Shown: in pieces, positions 48,620 to 58,929 of the stretch
Numbering within the stretch: position 1 is the stretch's first letter
Layout: each line of letters starts with the position of its first letter
Origin: Ignatzschineria sp. F8392
GTDB taxonomy: Bacteria; Pseudomonadota; Gammaproteobacteria; Cardiobacteriales; Wohlfahrtiimonadaceae
Direction of reading: 5' to 3'
Length of the DNA stretch: 64,000 nt
Assembly (NCBI RefSeq): GCF_002252045.1
Contig: NZ_NEFF01000003.1
Span: 1-64,000, forward strand
Notes under the pieces: model-generated
What the model saw: only the letters and a program-made list of their open reading frames with translations
Databases searched by the model: none
Told to the model about the DNA's origin: nothing
Made by a program: the position numbers and the translations under genes

Positions 48620-49015
48620 ATGAAGCGTTTACTGATTGCTTTAACTGCCTTAGTTTCTCCAGCATTTGCACAAGCTCAAGAGCAAAGCATTTTTCCAACC
48701 CTAATTCTGTTTGGGGGAATGTTTGTTGTGATGTATTTCTTGATGATCCGTCCACAACAAAAGCGTGCAAAAGCACATCGCGAATTGATCAACTCACTTA
48801 AAGTGGGTGATGAGATCCTTTTAAGCTCAGGTTTTGTTGCAAGAATTCGTGCGCTTGATGAGAACTATGTGAGTGCAGAAATCGCTCCTAACGTTATTAT
48901 CAAAGCACAACGTCAAGCGATCAGCTCACTTCTTCCAAAAGGAACTTATCGTGAGAAGCTTGATGCAACCCCTGAAAAAGTAGAGAAAACAGAAAAAGCA
49001 GAAAAAGCTGAATAA
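48620..49015 (+). CDS. yajC: YajC, preprotein translocase accessory subunit
   Basis: 131 aa from ATG 48620, preferred over ATG 48608 because GGGAG lies 5 nt before it. N-terminal hydrophobic stretch (MKRLLIALTALVSPAFA), the main membrane helix (about 22-43, TLILFGGMFVVMYFLMIRPQQKR) with the conserved IRPQQKR, and a cytoplasmic domain with LKVGDEILLSSGFVARI. The C-terminus is a Lys/Glu repeat. Subunit of the SecDF-YajC complex; secDF follows after 120 bp. Confidence 0.96.
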   Translation: MKRLLIALTALVSPAFAQAQEQSIFPTLILFGGMFVVMYFLMIRPQQKRAKAHRELINSLKVGDEILLSSGFVARIRALDENYVSAEIAPNVIIKAQRQAISSLLPKGTYREKLDATPEKVEKTEKAEKAE

Positions 49016-49073
49016 TTTTAGAATCGATATTCAGATCGATCAATATGACAATAAATCGCCTTTCTGGCGCCGG

Positions 49074-49094
49074 CGCCTCTACTCTGTAGAGGCG
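49074..49094 (+). other. 9-bp hairpin between yajC and secDF
   Basis: CGCCTCTAC (49074-49082) / GTAGAGGCG (49086-49094), 3-nt loop, preceded by a GGCGCCGGCGCC palindrome and followed by TTTAGGCTTTTT. It could be an attenuating terminator or an intergenic mRNA hairpin setting the yajC:secDF ratio. Confidence 0.55.
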
Positions 49095-49135
49095 TTTAGG
49101 CTTTTTGATTCACACACTAAAAGTAACCCAATATT

Positions 49136-51985
49136 ATGCTAAATCGATATCCGCTTTGGAAAAATATTCTGATTTTTGGGGTCATTGTTCTCTGTACTAT
49201 CTTAGCGCTCCCCAACCTCTTTGGGGAAGATCCATCTATTCAAATCTCCCCCACACGAGATACCCAGATCAACTCTGAATTAGTCGCTCGCGTGGATACT
49301 GTTTTGAAAGAGAACCACTTCGATGTTAAACGTATCGAAGAATCCCAAGATCAAATTCTTATTCGTTTTAAAGATACGGAAGAACAATTAAAGGCGAAAG
49401 ACCTCCTTGATGGTGTTCTCCAAGATCAATACCTCACTGCCCTCAACCTTGCTCCCGACATGCCGGAGTGGCTCTCTTCACTTGGGTTACAACCGATGTA
49501 TCTAGGTCTTGACCTGCGCGGTGGTGTTCATTTCCTCCTCGAAATTGATATGGAGGGGTTAATTACCCAATTGACCAATACCTATGCCGAGAGCATCCGG
49601 AGCCATCTTGCAGATAAGGGGCTCACGCCGCTGATCGATATTACAGACCCTCAAACAATTGCCATCAGTTTTGGGAATGCTAATGAAGCCAATCGTGCGC
49701 GTCAACTACTCTCAACCAATCAAGCCTTCTTAGAGCTCTCCTTTGATAGTAGTGGCAATCGCGTCATCGCTAAAATTAGCAATAAAGAGATCAATGAACG
49801 AAAAGCAAGTGCAGTGGTCCAAAATATCACCACGCTTCGAAATCGTGTCAATGAGTTAGGAGTTGCCGAGCCTATTATTCAGCAACAAGGACTAGATCGT
49901 ATTGTTGTTCAACTCCCCGGGATTCAAGATACCACTCGCGCTAAAGAGATTTTAGGAACAACTGCGACATTAGAGTTCCGTATTGTTGATGATCGCTCCG
50001 CTACTGAAGCATATAAAGCGTTAGAGACGGGTCGTGCGCCATTAGGAACAAAGCTCTATCTGACTCGTGATGGAGTTCCCTACCTCTTAAAACGCCAAGT
50101 GATCTTAACAGGAGACTCTATCGTTAAGGCAACAGCAGGACTCAATCATGAGACTAACTTGCCGGAAGTCTATATCACGCTCGATTCGAAAGGCGCTGAC
50201 CGCTTTGCTGAGGGTACAAAAGCCAATGTGAAAAAACCGATGGCGACCGTCTTTATCGAAAATAAGTTACAGACAACTTTTGATAAAGAGGGTAATGAGA
50301 TTCGTAAAAGTATCACAACAGAAGAGATTGCCAACGTCGCAACGATTCAACAGCAGCTCTTCTCCAACTTCTCGATCTCAGGTATCAACTCACTTCAAGA
50401 AGCAAACAATCTTGCAATTACCTTAAGTTCAGGGGCATTAGCTGCACCCATCCATATTATTGAAGAGAGAACGATTGGACCGAGCGCCGGTAAAGAGAAT
50501 GTTCAACGCGGTGTTGATGCATCACTCTATGGGCTCTTGATGGTGATGGTCTTTATGATCTTACGCTATCGTGGTTTTGGGATGGTAGCAAACGTTGCGT
50601 TACTCGCAAACCTTGTTCTGATCTTAGCGGTTCTTTCACTGCTTCAAGCAACTTTAACGCTCCCGGGGATTGCCGGTATTGTCCTCTCATTAGGGATGAG
50701 TGTTGATGCCAACGTCTTGATCAATGAACGGATTCGAGAAGATCTGCGAAAAGGCAGCACACCGCAACAGGCGATCAACAATGGGTTTGGGAAAGCATTC
50801 GGCACAATTATGGATGCCAACTTAACGAGCCTCTTCTCAGCTATCGCCCTCTTCTTTATTGGTTCAGGCCCTATTAAAGGCTTTGCTGTTACTCTCTCTG
50901 TAGGGATTATCACCTCTGTCTTTACTGCCGTTTACTTCAATAGAGCGATTATCAATCTTCTCTACGGAAGTCGTCGCACCATCAAGAAACTCTCTATCGG
51001 CGGTCGCGAGCGACTCCATATCTTCTCAGGAGAGACCACCTACAACTTTATGCGCTATGCTAAGCTTTGGATTGGCGCTTGTATCGTGGTCTGTATCCTT
51101 GCAGTAGGAATCTCTGTCACGAAAGGCTTCAAATTGGGGCTCGACTTTACAGGGGGAACGGAGATTGAGGCGGTCTATGAAAAACCGGTAGAGATCGATG
51201 CTGTTCGTGAGCAGTTAGAGGCGATCGGCTTTGATTCTGTCGTGGCACAACATTTCGGTTCAGCACGTAATGTCTTAATCAACATTCCTACGACCGATGA
51301 TATTGAAGAGTCCACCACAATCACTGAGGACCTAACACTCGCCTTAACACTTCCTGATAATCCAATGACGATTCAAAAGATCGACTATATTGGCGCCAAA
51401 GTGGGGAGCGAATTAGTATCTGATGGGGTAATGGCATCAGCACTTGCGATCTTCCTAATCCTTGTCTATATCTGGTTTAGATTTGAGTGGAAGCTCTCTA
51501 TGGGGACAATTCTCTCCACAGTCCATGATGGTCTCTTTGTGGTTGCGGCATTCTCTATCTTAGGATTAGAGTTTGATCTAACCTCACTTGCGGCGATCTT
51601 GGCGGTGATCGGTTACTCCGTCAATGACACGGTTGTTATCTTAGACCGTATCCGTGAGAACTTTAGACTCAATCGTACCGATACCCCTAAAGAGATTATC
51701 AATGCCTCGATCAATCAGACACTCTCGAGAACGGTAATGACATCACTGACCACCTTCTTAGCAGTCTTAGCACTCTATCTCTTTGGTGGCGAAGTGATTC
51801 ACTCCTTCTCGCTCATTATGTTAATCGGTATCGTGATTGCGACCTACTCTTCAATCTTCATTGCCGCAGCAGGAGCCTACGTCTTAGGGCTTAAGCGGGA
51901 AGATCTTATTCCTCCGCCTGTTGCTAAGGAAGATGGGATCGTTATCGATGAGGGAGATAGTCAGAGCAACTCAACATTGCCCTAG
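49136..51985 (+). CDS. secDF: SecDF, fused SecD-SecF protein export subunit
   Basis: 949 aa in one frame, about the sum of separate SecD (615) and SecF (323). SecD part (1 to about 610): first membrane helix near 10-28, large periplasmic P1 domain, YLGLDLRGGVHFLLEID, LGTTATLEFRIVD, then five helices with SLGMSVDANVLINERIRE. The junction lies near 610-640 (LLYGSRRTIKKLSIGGRE). SecF part: FKLGLDFTGGTEIEAVYEK, VGSELVSDGVMASALAIFLI, AVIGYSVNDTVVILDRIREN. It uses proton-motive force to aid late steps of Sec export. Most gammaproteobacteria encode two genes. A terminator follows. Confidence 0.96.
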   Translation: MLNRYPLWKNILIFGVIVLCTILALPNLFGEDPSIQISPTRDTQINSELVARVDTVLKENHFDVKRIEESQDQILIRFKDTEEQLKAKDLLDGVLQDQYLTALNLAPDMPEWLSSLGLQPMYLGLDLRGGVHFLLEIDMEGLITQLTNTYAESIRSHLADKGLTPLIDITDPQTIAISFGNANEANRARQLLSTNQAFLELSFDSSGNRVIAKISNKEINERKASAVVQNITTLRNRVNELGVAEPIIQQQGLDRIVVQLPGIQDTTRAKEILGTTATLEFRIVDDRSATEAYKALETGRAPLGTKLYLTRDGVPYLLKRQVILTGDSIVKATAGLNHETNLPEVYITLDSKGADRFAEGTKANVKKPMATVFIENKLQTTFDKEGNEIRKSITTEEIANVATIQQQLFSNFSISGINSLQEANNLAITLSSGALAAPIHIIEERTIGPSAGKENVQRGVDASLYGLLMVMVFMILRYRGFGMVANVALLANLVLILAVLSLLQATLTLPGIAGIVLSLGMSVDANVLINERIREDLRKGSTPQQAINNGFGKAFGTIMDANLTSLFSAIALFFIGSGPIKGFAVTLSVGIITSVFTAVYFNRAIINLLYGSRRTIKKLSIGGRERLHIFSGETTYNFMRYAKLWIGACIVVCILAVGISVTKGFKLGLDFTGGTEIEAVYEKPVEIDAVREQLEAIGFDSVVAQHFGSARNVLINIPTTDDIEESTTITEDLTLALTLPDNPMTIQKIDYIGAKVGSELVSDGVMASALAIFLILVYIWFRFEWKLSMGTILSTVHDGLFVVAAFSILGLEFDLTSLAAILAVIGYSVNDTVVILDRIRENFRLNRTDTPKEIINASINQTLSRTVMTSLTTFLAVLALYLFGGEVIHSFSLIMLIGIVIATYSSIFIAAAGAYVLGLKREDLIPPPVAKEDGIVIDEGDSQSNSTLP

Positions 51986-52034
51986 AGTAGCACCCCCTTA
52001 TCAACTATTTGATAGATCCCTATAAGGATCGCTA

Positions 52035-52069
52035 AAAAACCTTTACATCTCGCAGGTGTAAAGGTTTTT
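52035..52069 (+). terminator. Terminator of yajC-secDF
   Basis: 13-nt arms AAAAACCTTTACA (52035-52047) / TGTAAAGGTTTTT (52057-52069), 9-nt loop, ending in a T-run. Confidence 0.9.
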
Positions 52070-52173
52070 ATTCATGGGGCAATTTGCTAGAATAGGGAGT
52101 CTTATGAATCAATGAGGCAAAATAGGTTCGGTTAGATCGACCGGCCATTAAATCACCGATTGAAGCATAAAAC

Positions 52174-52260
52174 AGATTGTTATACAGATTGTTATATTAG
52201 ATTTTTGTACTAAATTTTATACTAGATTTTTATAGTAGATTTGGTAGTAGATTTGATAGT
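52174..52260. repeat. 12-13-bp degenerate tandem repeat, about 7 units, upstream of ftsK
   Basis: Units of the form AGATTGTTATAC, AGATTTTTATAGT, AGATTTGGTAGT, AGATTTGATAGT follow one another, ending about 130 bp before the ftsK start. Similar in style to the array upstream of yajC. Confidence 0.7.
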
Positions 52261-52390
52261 AGATTATTAAATTGTAAATTCTTGAAGTTAACTCTCTCCA
52301 AAGGATCTTCATCAATCTCTAAGAGAGTTCCATAAAGTATTCACTGTTATTCACTGTTACTCACTTTATTTGCAATAAGGATGGCTCATC

Positions 52391-55300
52391 TTGCGGCAAG
52401 TTGTTCCCAAAAAACCGAAAGCCTCTACGCTTTTTCTGACGGCATTTTCAAAGACGGTAGGAATCGTACTATTTATTGCAACGCTCATTATTGCGCTTGC
52501 AATGTCACTGAGCTTCTACAGTTATCATCCCGATGATCCCGCTTGGAGTAGCGCAACCACTGCTGAGGTTGTCCATAATATTATGGGCGAGCGTGGGGCT
52601 TATTTCGCCGATATTATGCTCTCTGCCATCGGCAGCACCGCTTGGCTTTTCCCCCTTTTTCTGATCGGCTTTGGCTATCAGCTCTTCTTGAAAAGAAAGA
52701 TCTTAACAGTCACCTTAGATAAGATCAGTTTTCGACTTTTAGGCGTCCTCATTACAATCTTCTCTCTCTCAGCACTACTCGATCTTCATAGTGGCAATGG
52801 TGGGATGATGGGCGGATTTATTGGGACAGAACTTATCAATATTCTCAGCACTGCTTTCTCCATCGATCCTGAGCTTTTAACCTATGGTACAAAGATCCTC
52901 TTTGCGATCTTAACCTTTATCGGCTTCTATCTTGTTACCGGCTCAGGCCCTATCGGTTGGATGGATTATTGTGGCGCCTTCATCCTGATGCTCTGGTTCT
53001 CTATCTTCCCCTCAAAAGAGGTAGAGGCAGATATTGTTAATCAACATCTCCCTGATCATGATGGCAATATTGAGCAAGAGACGATCGATCGCATGCTCAA
53101 TGAGACTGAAGGACGCAAAGCACCAAACTTCTTCAATAAGATCTTTGCCGGTGCTGATGATGGCCTTGAGGGTAAACATCAAGATTTTATTGAGATCGAT
53201 GAAACAATTCTCAAAGAGGAATCATATGAAAACTATGAATCTAATGCCGATTTAACAATGCCGAATACACCTCTCAAAGAGGAGGAGCTCAGTAGCTACC
53301 ATTATCAACCTCTTGAGGAAGAGAACCAACCTGCGGAAGATCAAGACGAAATGAAAAAAGCACAAAACAACATCCCCCCTATTTTCCGTAACTTAAAAAA
53401 AAATCATAACGAACCCACCGCGACAGAAGAAGCAATCGTAGAAACAGCGAAAACAGCTGAAAGACTCGACATCAATCCACTAGAACCCAAGCTTGATGAG
53501 GTTTGGGATGATTTCATTCGTGCGCCCCAATCTTCACAAGAAGACGAGATAGTAGAGAGCGCTACTGATGAGGTGATTGAAGAGGAGGAAGAGAAGAAGA
53601 GTATCCCCTCTATCTTCCGTAATCTCTTTAAAGCGCGCCGTAAAACCAAAAAAGTGGAAGAGGACCTCCCTGTTAAAGTTGAACCTTCTCTCGATTCTCT
53701 CAAAACTGCGGCAGTAGTAGCGAGTGCCTCAGCGGATACGCTGCCTCATGAGCAAGAAGAGAGAGGGGGAGAAAGTGGAGAAGATATTGACGCTTTTACA
53801 GCACAAGCAGATCAAACAGAACAAATAGATAGTGACAATCAAGATCTATTAGAGAGCGATCCACTTCAATTTACCCCGCTTCAATTTGCCATCACTGATC
53901 CTTCAGAGGTACAAGATGAGAATCACCCAATGGAAGATCAGCCGACATTAGAGCATGAGGAGCGAGAGATTCAGCCGCTTGATCTCATCGTTGCAGATCT
54001 TGAGATAGAAGAGAGTGAGAATGAAGCCGTCGAGGTCATCGCACCGGCATTTGAAACACCGCAAGAGAAAACACCGACACCTGAGGCACCCAAAGAGCGC
54101 TATATCGGCCATGAGATCGACCCTAAAAGTGGTATGCCCATCCCCGTTAAAGCGCCTAAAGAGTTTCCGATGGCCGGTCGTCTGCCGGGATTAGATCTTT
54201 TAGGTAATCCCCCTCCTGTGACCGAAAGTTATGATGAAGCGGAGCTTGCAGAACTTGCCTCACTCATTGAGGAGCAGTTTAAGCACTTCAATATTGAGGT
54301 CTCTGTTGTCAATATTGAACCCGGCCCGGTAATTACTCGATTTGAACTCGATCTCGCGCCTGGTGTGAAGATTGCGCAGATCAATAATCTCAATAAAGAT
54401 ATTGCGCGAGCGCTCTCGGTAACGAGTGTCCGTATTGTCGATATTATCCCCGGAAAACCCTATATCGGTCTTGAAATTCCTAATAAGAAGCGACAAATCG
54501 TCTACTTTAAAGAGGGGCTCTATGCCGAAGCGTATCGCAATAGTAAACATCCCCTTACGATCTTGCTTGGGAAAGATGTTTCGGGCAATCAAGTTGTGGC
54601 CAATCTTGTTAAGATGCCCCATCTTCTTATTGCCGGGACCACAGGCTCAGGGAAATCGGTTGGACTTAATACCATCTTATTAAGCCTTCTCTATAAAGCT
54701 CGTCCGGAAGATCTTCGTCTCATTCTCATTGACCCGAAAATGCTTGAACTTTCGGTCTACGATAACATTCCACACCTTTTAGCGCCGGTTGTGACCGACA
54801 TGAAAGAGTCTGCAAATGCGTTACGCTGGGCGGTGATGGAGATGGAGCGTCGCTATCTTCTGATGAGTAAACTTCGTGTCCGTAATATCGATGGCTTTAA
54901 TCAGAAGGTGAAAGAGGCCATTGCTGCCGATAACCCTATTGCTGATCCACTCTGGGATGCATCGCGTGAGGTCTCTGACCATGCGACAGCACCGCTCCTC
55001 AAACCTCTTCCCTACATTGTGATCGTTATCGATGAGCTTGCCGATATGATGATGAGTGTAGGAAAAGCCGTTGAGGAGCTGATCGCACGCTTAACCCAGA
55101 AAGCACGTGCTGCCGGGATTCATATGGTTGTAGCAACACAGCGTCCATCGGTAGATGTTATTACCGGCTTAATTAAGGCCAATATTCCAAGCCGTATCGC
55201 TTTCCAAGTCTCAAGTAAGATCGACTCTCGTACCGTTCTCGACCAGCAAGGTGCGGAGAACCTTTTAGGTCATGGAGATATGCTCTTCTTCCCTACCGGT

Positions 55301-55678
55301 GCGCCCTTCCCTCAACGGGTTCATGGTGCCTTTGTCGATGACAATGAAGTCAATCGCGTCACCGATTTTCTCCGCTTAACAGGCGATACCGATTATGTGG
55401 ATGATATCTTAAAAGATCCTACAGAAGAGATTCCAGGACTCTCAGAGAATGCCTCTGGCTATGTTGCTTCACCTGATGATGTGGAAGATGTGCTCTATGA
55501 TGAAGCGGTGAAGATCGTTTTAGAAGATCAGCGCCCCACCATCTCCTATGTTCAACGAAAACTTCGCATTGGTTACCAGCGAGCAGCTCGTCTTATTGAG
55601 GCGATGGAGGAGCAAGGGATCATCTCTGCTCCTGCCGCAAATGGTAACCGAGAAATTTTAATTCATTATGAAAAATAG
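52391..55678 (+). CDS. ftsK: DNA translocase FtsK
   Basis: 1095 aa. N-terminal membrane domain with four to five helices (about 18-205) links it to the divisome. A long acidic linker (about 210-590) is low in complexity and rich in Glu/Asp. The motor domain has Walker A in [14 protein letters not shown], Walker B in [13 protein letters not shown], and [23 protein letters not shown]. The C-terminal gamma winged helix ([21 protein letters not shown]) reads KOPS sites. It segregates chromosome termini and activates XerCD. The start is TTG 52391, the only start codon after the in-frame stop at 52376; AAGG lies upstream. lolA does not follow. Confidence 0.96.
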   Translation: MRQVVPKKPKASTLFLTAFSKTVGIVLFIATLIIALAMSLSFYSYHPDDPAWSSATTAEVVHNIMGERGAYFADIMLSAIGSTAWLFPLFLIGFGYQLFLKRKILTVTLDKISFRLLGVLITIFSLSALLDLHSGNGGMMGGFIGTELINILSTAFSIDPELLTYGTKILFAILTFIGFYLVTGSGPIGWMDYCGAFILMLWFSIFPSKEVEADIVNQHLPDHDGNIEQETIDRMLNETEGRKAPNFFNKIFAGADDGLEGKHQDFIEIDETILKEESYENYESNADLTMPNTPLKEEELSSYHYQPLEEENQPAEDQDEMKKAQNNIPPIFRNLKKNHNEPTATEEAIVETAKTAERLDINPLEPKLDEVWDDFIRAPQSSQEDEIVESATDEVIEEEEEKKSIPSIFRNLFKARRKTKKVEEDLPVKVEPSLDSLKTAAVVASASADTLPHEQEERGGESGEDIDAFTAQADQTEQIDSDNQDLLESDPLQFTPLQFAITDPSEVQDENHPMEDQPTLEHEEREIQPLDLIVADLEIEESENEAVEVIAPAFETPQEKTPTPEAPKERYIGHEIDPKSGMPIPVKAPKEFPMAGRLPGLDLLGNPPPVTESYDEAELAELASLIEEQFKHFNIEVSVVNIEPGPVITRFELDLAPGVKIAQINNLNKDIARALSVTSVRIVDIIPGKPYIGLEIPNKKRQIVYFKEGLYAEAYRNSKHPLTILLGKDVSGNQVVANLVKMPHLLIAGTTGSGKSVGLNTILLSLLYKARPEDLRLILIDPKMLELSVYDNIPHLLAPVVTDMKESANALRWAVMEMERRYLLMSKLRVRNIDGFNQKVKEAIAADNPIADPLWDASREVSDHATAPLLKPLPYIVIVIDELADMMMSVGKAVEELIARLTQKARAAGIHMVVATQRPSVDVITGLIKANIPSRIAFQVSSKIDSRTVLDQQGAENLLGHGDMLFFPTGAPFPQRVHGAFVDDNEVNRVTDFLRLTGDTDYVDDILKDPTEEIPGLSENASGYVASPDDVEDVLYDEAVKIVLEDQRPTISYVQRKLRIGYQRAARLIEAMEEQGIISAPAANGNREILIHYEK

Positions 55679-55707
55679 TCTTCTTATCTGAATCTTATAG
55701 CAATTTT

Positions 55708-55733
55708 GCCTCAATCAATTGTGAGGCAATTTT
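55708..55733 (+). terminator. Terminator of ftsK
   Basis: GCCTCA (55708-55713) / TGAGGC (55722-55727) with T-rich flanks (TTTT before, AATTTT after). Confidence 0.65.
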
Positions 55734-55812
55734 GTATCAACTTTATATCCATTTTATATCCATTGCTTATCAATTTTAGATAGATAGACTTTTAACAGGA
55801 AAGTGAGAAAAC

Positions 55813-57204
55813 ATGATGTTACAGACCGAATTAGATCATCTTTATAGTGAACAGGAAGCGGATGCTATCCCTCTCAGTTTTGCAAGCACTCTCTCTGAGA
55901 TAACGCTAACAGATGCACAACGAACGCGATTAAAGCGAGAAAAGGAAGATGAGACAATTCATGCCGGAGAGATCATTCCGCTCTATGACGAGCAAGGAGA
56001 ACTTAAAGAGGTGGTTGTCGGTTACAATGAGAAAGAACCTCTCTTCACCTTGGGCGATAGCTATCAAAAACTCCCTTTAGGCCACTACCGCCTTCCTGAA
56101 ACATTGGGAGAAGAGGCGCTCTATAACCATCTCCTCGCCTTTGGTTTAGGGGCTTATCAATTCAATCAATATAAACAAGCAAAGCAACGCGCAATCTCCT
56201 TCTACCTTCCTGAAAATGTTGCAAAACGTGTTAAAAATGCTTTGAGTGCTCACTACTTAATTCGCGATTTAATCAATGAGCCAGCAAATACCTTAACCCC
56301 CGATAATTTTGTAACACAGATTCGTGCAGAACTCTTAGGGTTTCCCGTCACCATTAAAGAGATTGTGGGAAGTGAACTCTTAAAGCAGAATTTCCCACTG
56401 ATCTATACCGTAGGTGCCGGCAGTAAATATCAACCTCGCCTTGTCGAAATTATTGCAGAAAAAGAGGGAGCCCCACAATTAACCCTCGTTGGAAAAGGGG
56501 TCACTTTTGATACCGGCGGACTCGATATTAAACCCTCTAATAGCATGCGTTATATGCAGAAAGATATGGGGGGTGCAGCGCATATGCTCGCGCTTGGAAA
56601 ATGGATACTACAAGAGGAGTGGGATATCTCTCTTCGTATCCTCCTCCCGATTGTTGAAAATAGTGTCTCCGATCGCTCTATGCGCCCGGGTGATATTGTC
56701 AAAAGTCGTAATGGTATGAGCGTTGAGATCGACAATACCGATGCGGAAGGACGCTTAATTCTCTGCGATGCATTGACCTACGCATTAGAAAAACCATGTG
56801 ATTTCCTAATCGACTTTGCCACATTGACTGGTGCCGCTCGCGTCGCTCTCGGTACGGAGATCCCGGCACTCTTTACCAATGATGATGCTTTTGCGCAGAT
56901 CATGCAAAAGAGTGGTGAGAAGAATTGTGATACCGTTTGGCGACTCCCCTTCCATCAAGCCTACAATGAATGGATCGATGCAGAGACAGCGGATGTTAGT
57001 AACTCAGGAAGCGTCCCCTTTGCCGGCGCGATTACAGCAGCACTCTTTCTTGAACGCTTTACGAAACAGAGCAATGTTCCTTTTGCCCATGTCGATCTGA
57101 TGGCTTGGAATATTCGTCATCGCCCAGGTCGCCCTAAAGGGGGAGAAGCGATGGGGCTTCGTGCGGCATTTGATGCCCTTAAAGAGCGTCTCAACTGTCA
57201 ATAG
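55813..57204 (+). CDS. Leucyl aminopeptidase family (M17) metallopeptidase
   Basis: 463 aa cytoplasmic two-metal aminopeptidase. Catalytic domain from about residue 150: GAGSKYQPRLVEI, metal site VGKGVTFDTGGLDIKPSNSM, MQKDMGGAAHML, ENSVSDRSMRPGDIV, and the M17 signature NTDAEGRLILCDAL. The N-terminal domain is diverged, as in the shorter PepB-like subgroup rather than PepA (about 500 aa). It releases N-terminal residues in peptide turnover. GGAAAGTGAG precedes ATG ATG; the first is used. It is followed by a long hairpin terminator. Confidence 0.9.
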   Translation: MMLQTELDHLYSEQEADAIPLSFASTLSEITLTDAQRTRLKREKEDETIHAGEIIPLYDEQGELKEVVVGYNEKEPLFTLGDSYQKLPLGHYRLPETLGEEALYNHLLAFGLGAYQFNQYKQAKQRAISFYLPENVAKRVKNALSAHYLIRDLINEPANTLTPDNFVTQIRAELLGFPVTIKEIVGSELLKQNFPLIYTVGAGSKYQPRLVEIIAEKEGAPQLTLVGKGVTFDTGGLDIKPSNSMRYMQKDMGGAAHMLALGKWILQEEWDISLRILLPIVENSVSDRSMRPGDIVKSRNGMSVEIDNTDAEGRLILCDALTYALEKPCDFLIDFATLTGAARVALGTEIPALFTNDDAFAQIMQKSGEKNCDTVWRLPFHQAYNEWIDAETADVSNSGSVPFAGAITAALFLERFTKQSNVPFAHVDLMAWNIRHRPGRPKGGEAMGLRAAFDALKERLNCQ

Positions 57205-57304
57205 GATCAGCCTAATAGATCGGCATAGTAGATCGGTCTTATAGATCGATCTGCTGGATCTGACAAGATCAATAAAGCCCTCTATTGAGTCGCAGACAAA
57301 CAAT

Positions 57305-57360
57305 GAAAACCATAGTATCTGGGGAGTTTTATAGAATCCCTTCTCATGACTATGGTTTTC
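57305..57360 (+). terminator. Terminator of the M17 peptidase gene
   Basis: Outer arms GAAAACCATAGT (57305-57316) / ACTATGGTTTTC (57349-57360) enclose a smaller GGGGA...TCCC stem, ending in TTTTCTC. The following 57361-57565 holds no gene I can support. Confidence 0.75.
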
Positions 57361-57565
57361 TCAATTAAATAATTGTACACTGAAATAATAGCTCTTTTTT
57401 TGACAATGACTCTTCAATGGGAAACAATCTTATCATTGAGGATCAATATAAGAGATGGGGTTCAAGCTTTTTAATGATCTCTTTTGAAGTTAAAGAATCA
57501 CCGAAGTTGACCACCTCTCATACCTCCTGACTATTTCCCTCAACCTAGAATCGTAAATTGCGCCA

Positions 57566-58894
57566 ATGAAAAAGACACTCCGATATCTCCTAGCAGCAAA
57601 TCTACTGATCTGCACGCTATTGTCTCTCGCCTTTGCCGAGACAGGGTTCTCCGCTTTTGTGGTTGATCATAGAACAGGTAAGCCACTCTATGAACATGAT
57701 GTCGATGCAAGACGCTATCCGGCATCATTAACAAAAGTGCTAACGCTCTATATTGTCTTTGAGGATCTCGCAAAAGGTAAGGTCAATCTCAATACCAAAG
57801 TCCCCTTCTCCGCAAAAGCAGCGGCTCAACCCCCCTCAAAAATTGGTGGGAAAGAGGGAACCGCAATCACATTAGAGACTGCCATTAAAGCTTTAATTGT
57901 TAAATCCGCAAATGATGTGGCGCTAGCCGTTGCCGAAAAGATATCTGGTTCTGAAGAGGCTTTTGCTCGCCGAATGAATCAGACAGCAAAAAAATTGGGG
58001 ATGCATAGTAGCCACTTTGTCAATCCTCATGGATTACCGAATGATAACCAATATACAACCGCTCGAGATATGATCAAATTAGGGATCGCGATTCATAATC
58101 ACTTCCCACAATATTATCATCTCTTTCAGACCCCTTCATTTGAATATGCCGGCGTCACTTTCCGCTCCCACAACCGCGTTAATCGAGATTTCCCCGGTGC
58201 AGATGGGATTAAAACAGGTTATATTCGTAAATCAGGATTTAATCTCTTAACCAGCGCTAAACGCAACAACAATCGTGTTTTCGCTGTTGTTTTAGGGGGA
58301 AGAACCACACAGCTACGGGATGATTTGATGATCTCACTTCTCGATCAGAGCTTTAATGATGGTTATAAGGGACGCTCTATTCGTGAAATCTCCCCTTACA
58401 TCACAAAAGATATGACCGTTCTCTTCACTCCCACAAAAACGAAACCGAGTGATAAAACGCAACTCTTCGATAGCAAAAAAGGGCGTCGAAGTGGTTCTAC
58501 CGCAATCGTTAAAGCACCACCACCACCGAAAAAAGAGCAGGTCAAACCTGCTGAGGTTGTCGCGCCGATTCCGGCATTAGTTTTAGAATCCTCTTCCGAT
58601 CAGATTATCGCCGGCACAGGAGATTACTCACCCGGCACCGCTCCCATCCGTGGGCCGATTGTGAGCGCTTCAGGACTGAGTCATGCGGTACAAGTAGGCG
58701 CATTTAAAGATTACAATGCCGCACGCAATGAAGCACGCAGTGCTTATGAAAAGGTGAGAAGCGGTACCGTTCAAGTCTTTAACACCGGCGAATATTATCG
58801 CGCGCTTCTCTCAGGATTTAATGAGAGCGAAGCAGAGAGAACCTGCCAAAGCCTACGACAGAAGAAGACCGATTGTTTTGTAATAGCGCTTTAA
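57566..58894 (+). CDS. D-alanyl-D-alanine carboxypeptidase (PBP5/6-like) with C-terminal SPOR domain
   Basis: 442 aa. Signal peptide about 1-24 (SLAFA). Serine D,D-peptidase domain of the S11 family with all three motifs: Ser54-X-X-Lys57 (SLTK), Ser114-X-Asn116 (SAN), and Lys216-Thr-Gly218 (KTG). It trims the terminal D-Ala from peptidoglycan stem peptides. After a Pro/Lys-rich linker (about 300-365) the last 75 residues form a SPOR domain (SHAVQVGAFKDYNAARNEA, then YYRALLSGFNESEAE), which binds glycan lacking stem peptides at division sites. The usual amphipathic PBP5 anchor is not seen. The ribosome-binding site is weak. Confidence 0.92.
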   Translation: MKKTLRYLLAANLLICTLLSLAFAETGFSAFVVDHRTGKPLYEHDVDARRYPASLTKVLTLYIVFEDLAKGKVNLNTKVPFSAKAAAQPPSKIGGKEGTAITLETAIKALIVKSANDVALAVAEKISGSEEAFARRMNQTAKKLGMHSSHFVNPHGLPNDNQYTTARDMIKLGIAIHNHFPQYYHLFQTPSFEYAGVTFRSHNRVNRDFPGADGIKTGYIRKSGFNLLTSAKRNNNRVFAVVLGGRTTQLRDDLMISLLDQSFNDGYKGRSIREISPYITKDMTVLFTPTKTKPSDKTQLFDSKKGRRSGSTAIVKAPPPPKKEQVKPAEVVAPIPALVLESSSDQIIAGTGDYSPGTAPIRGPIVSASGLSHAVQVGAFKDYNAARNEARSAYEKVRSGTVQVFNTGEYYRALLSGFNESEAERTCQSLRQKKTDCFVIAL

Positions 58895-58929
58895 GTGTTA
58901 TCTAAATCATCAGTAAAACAGTCTGAACG

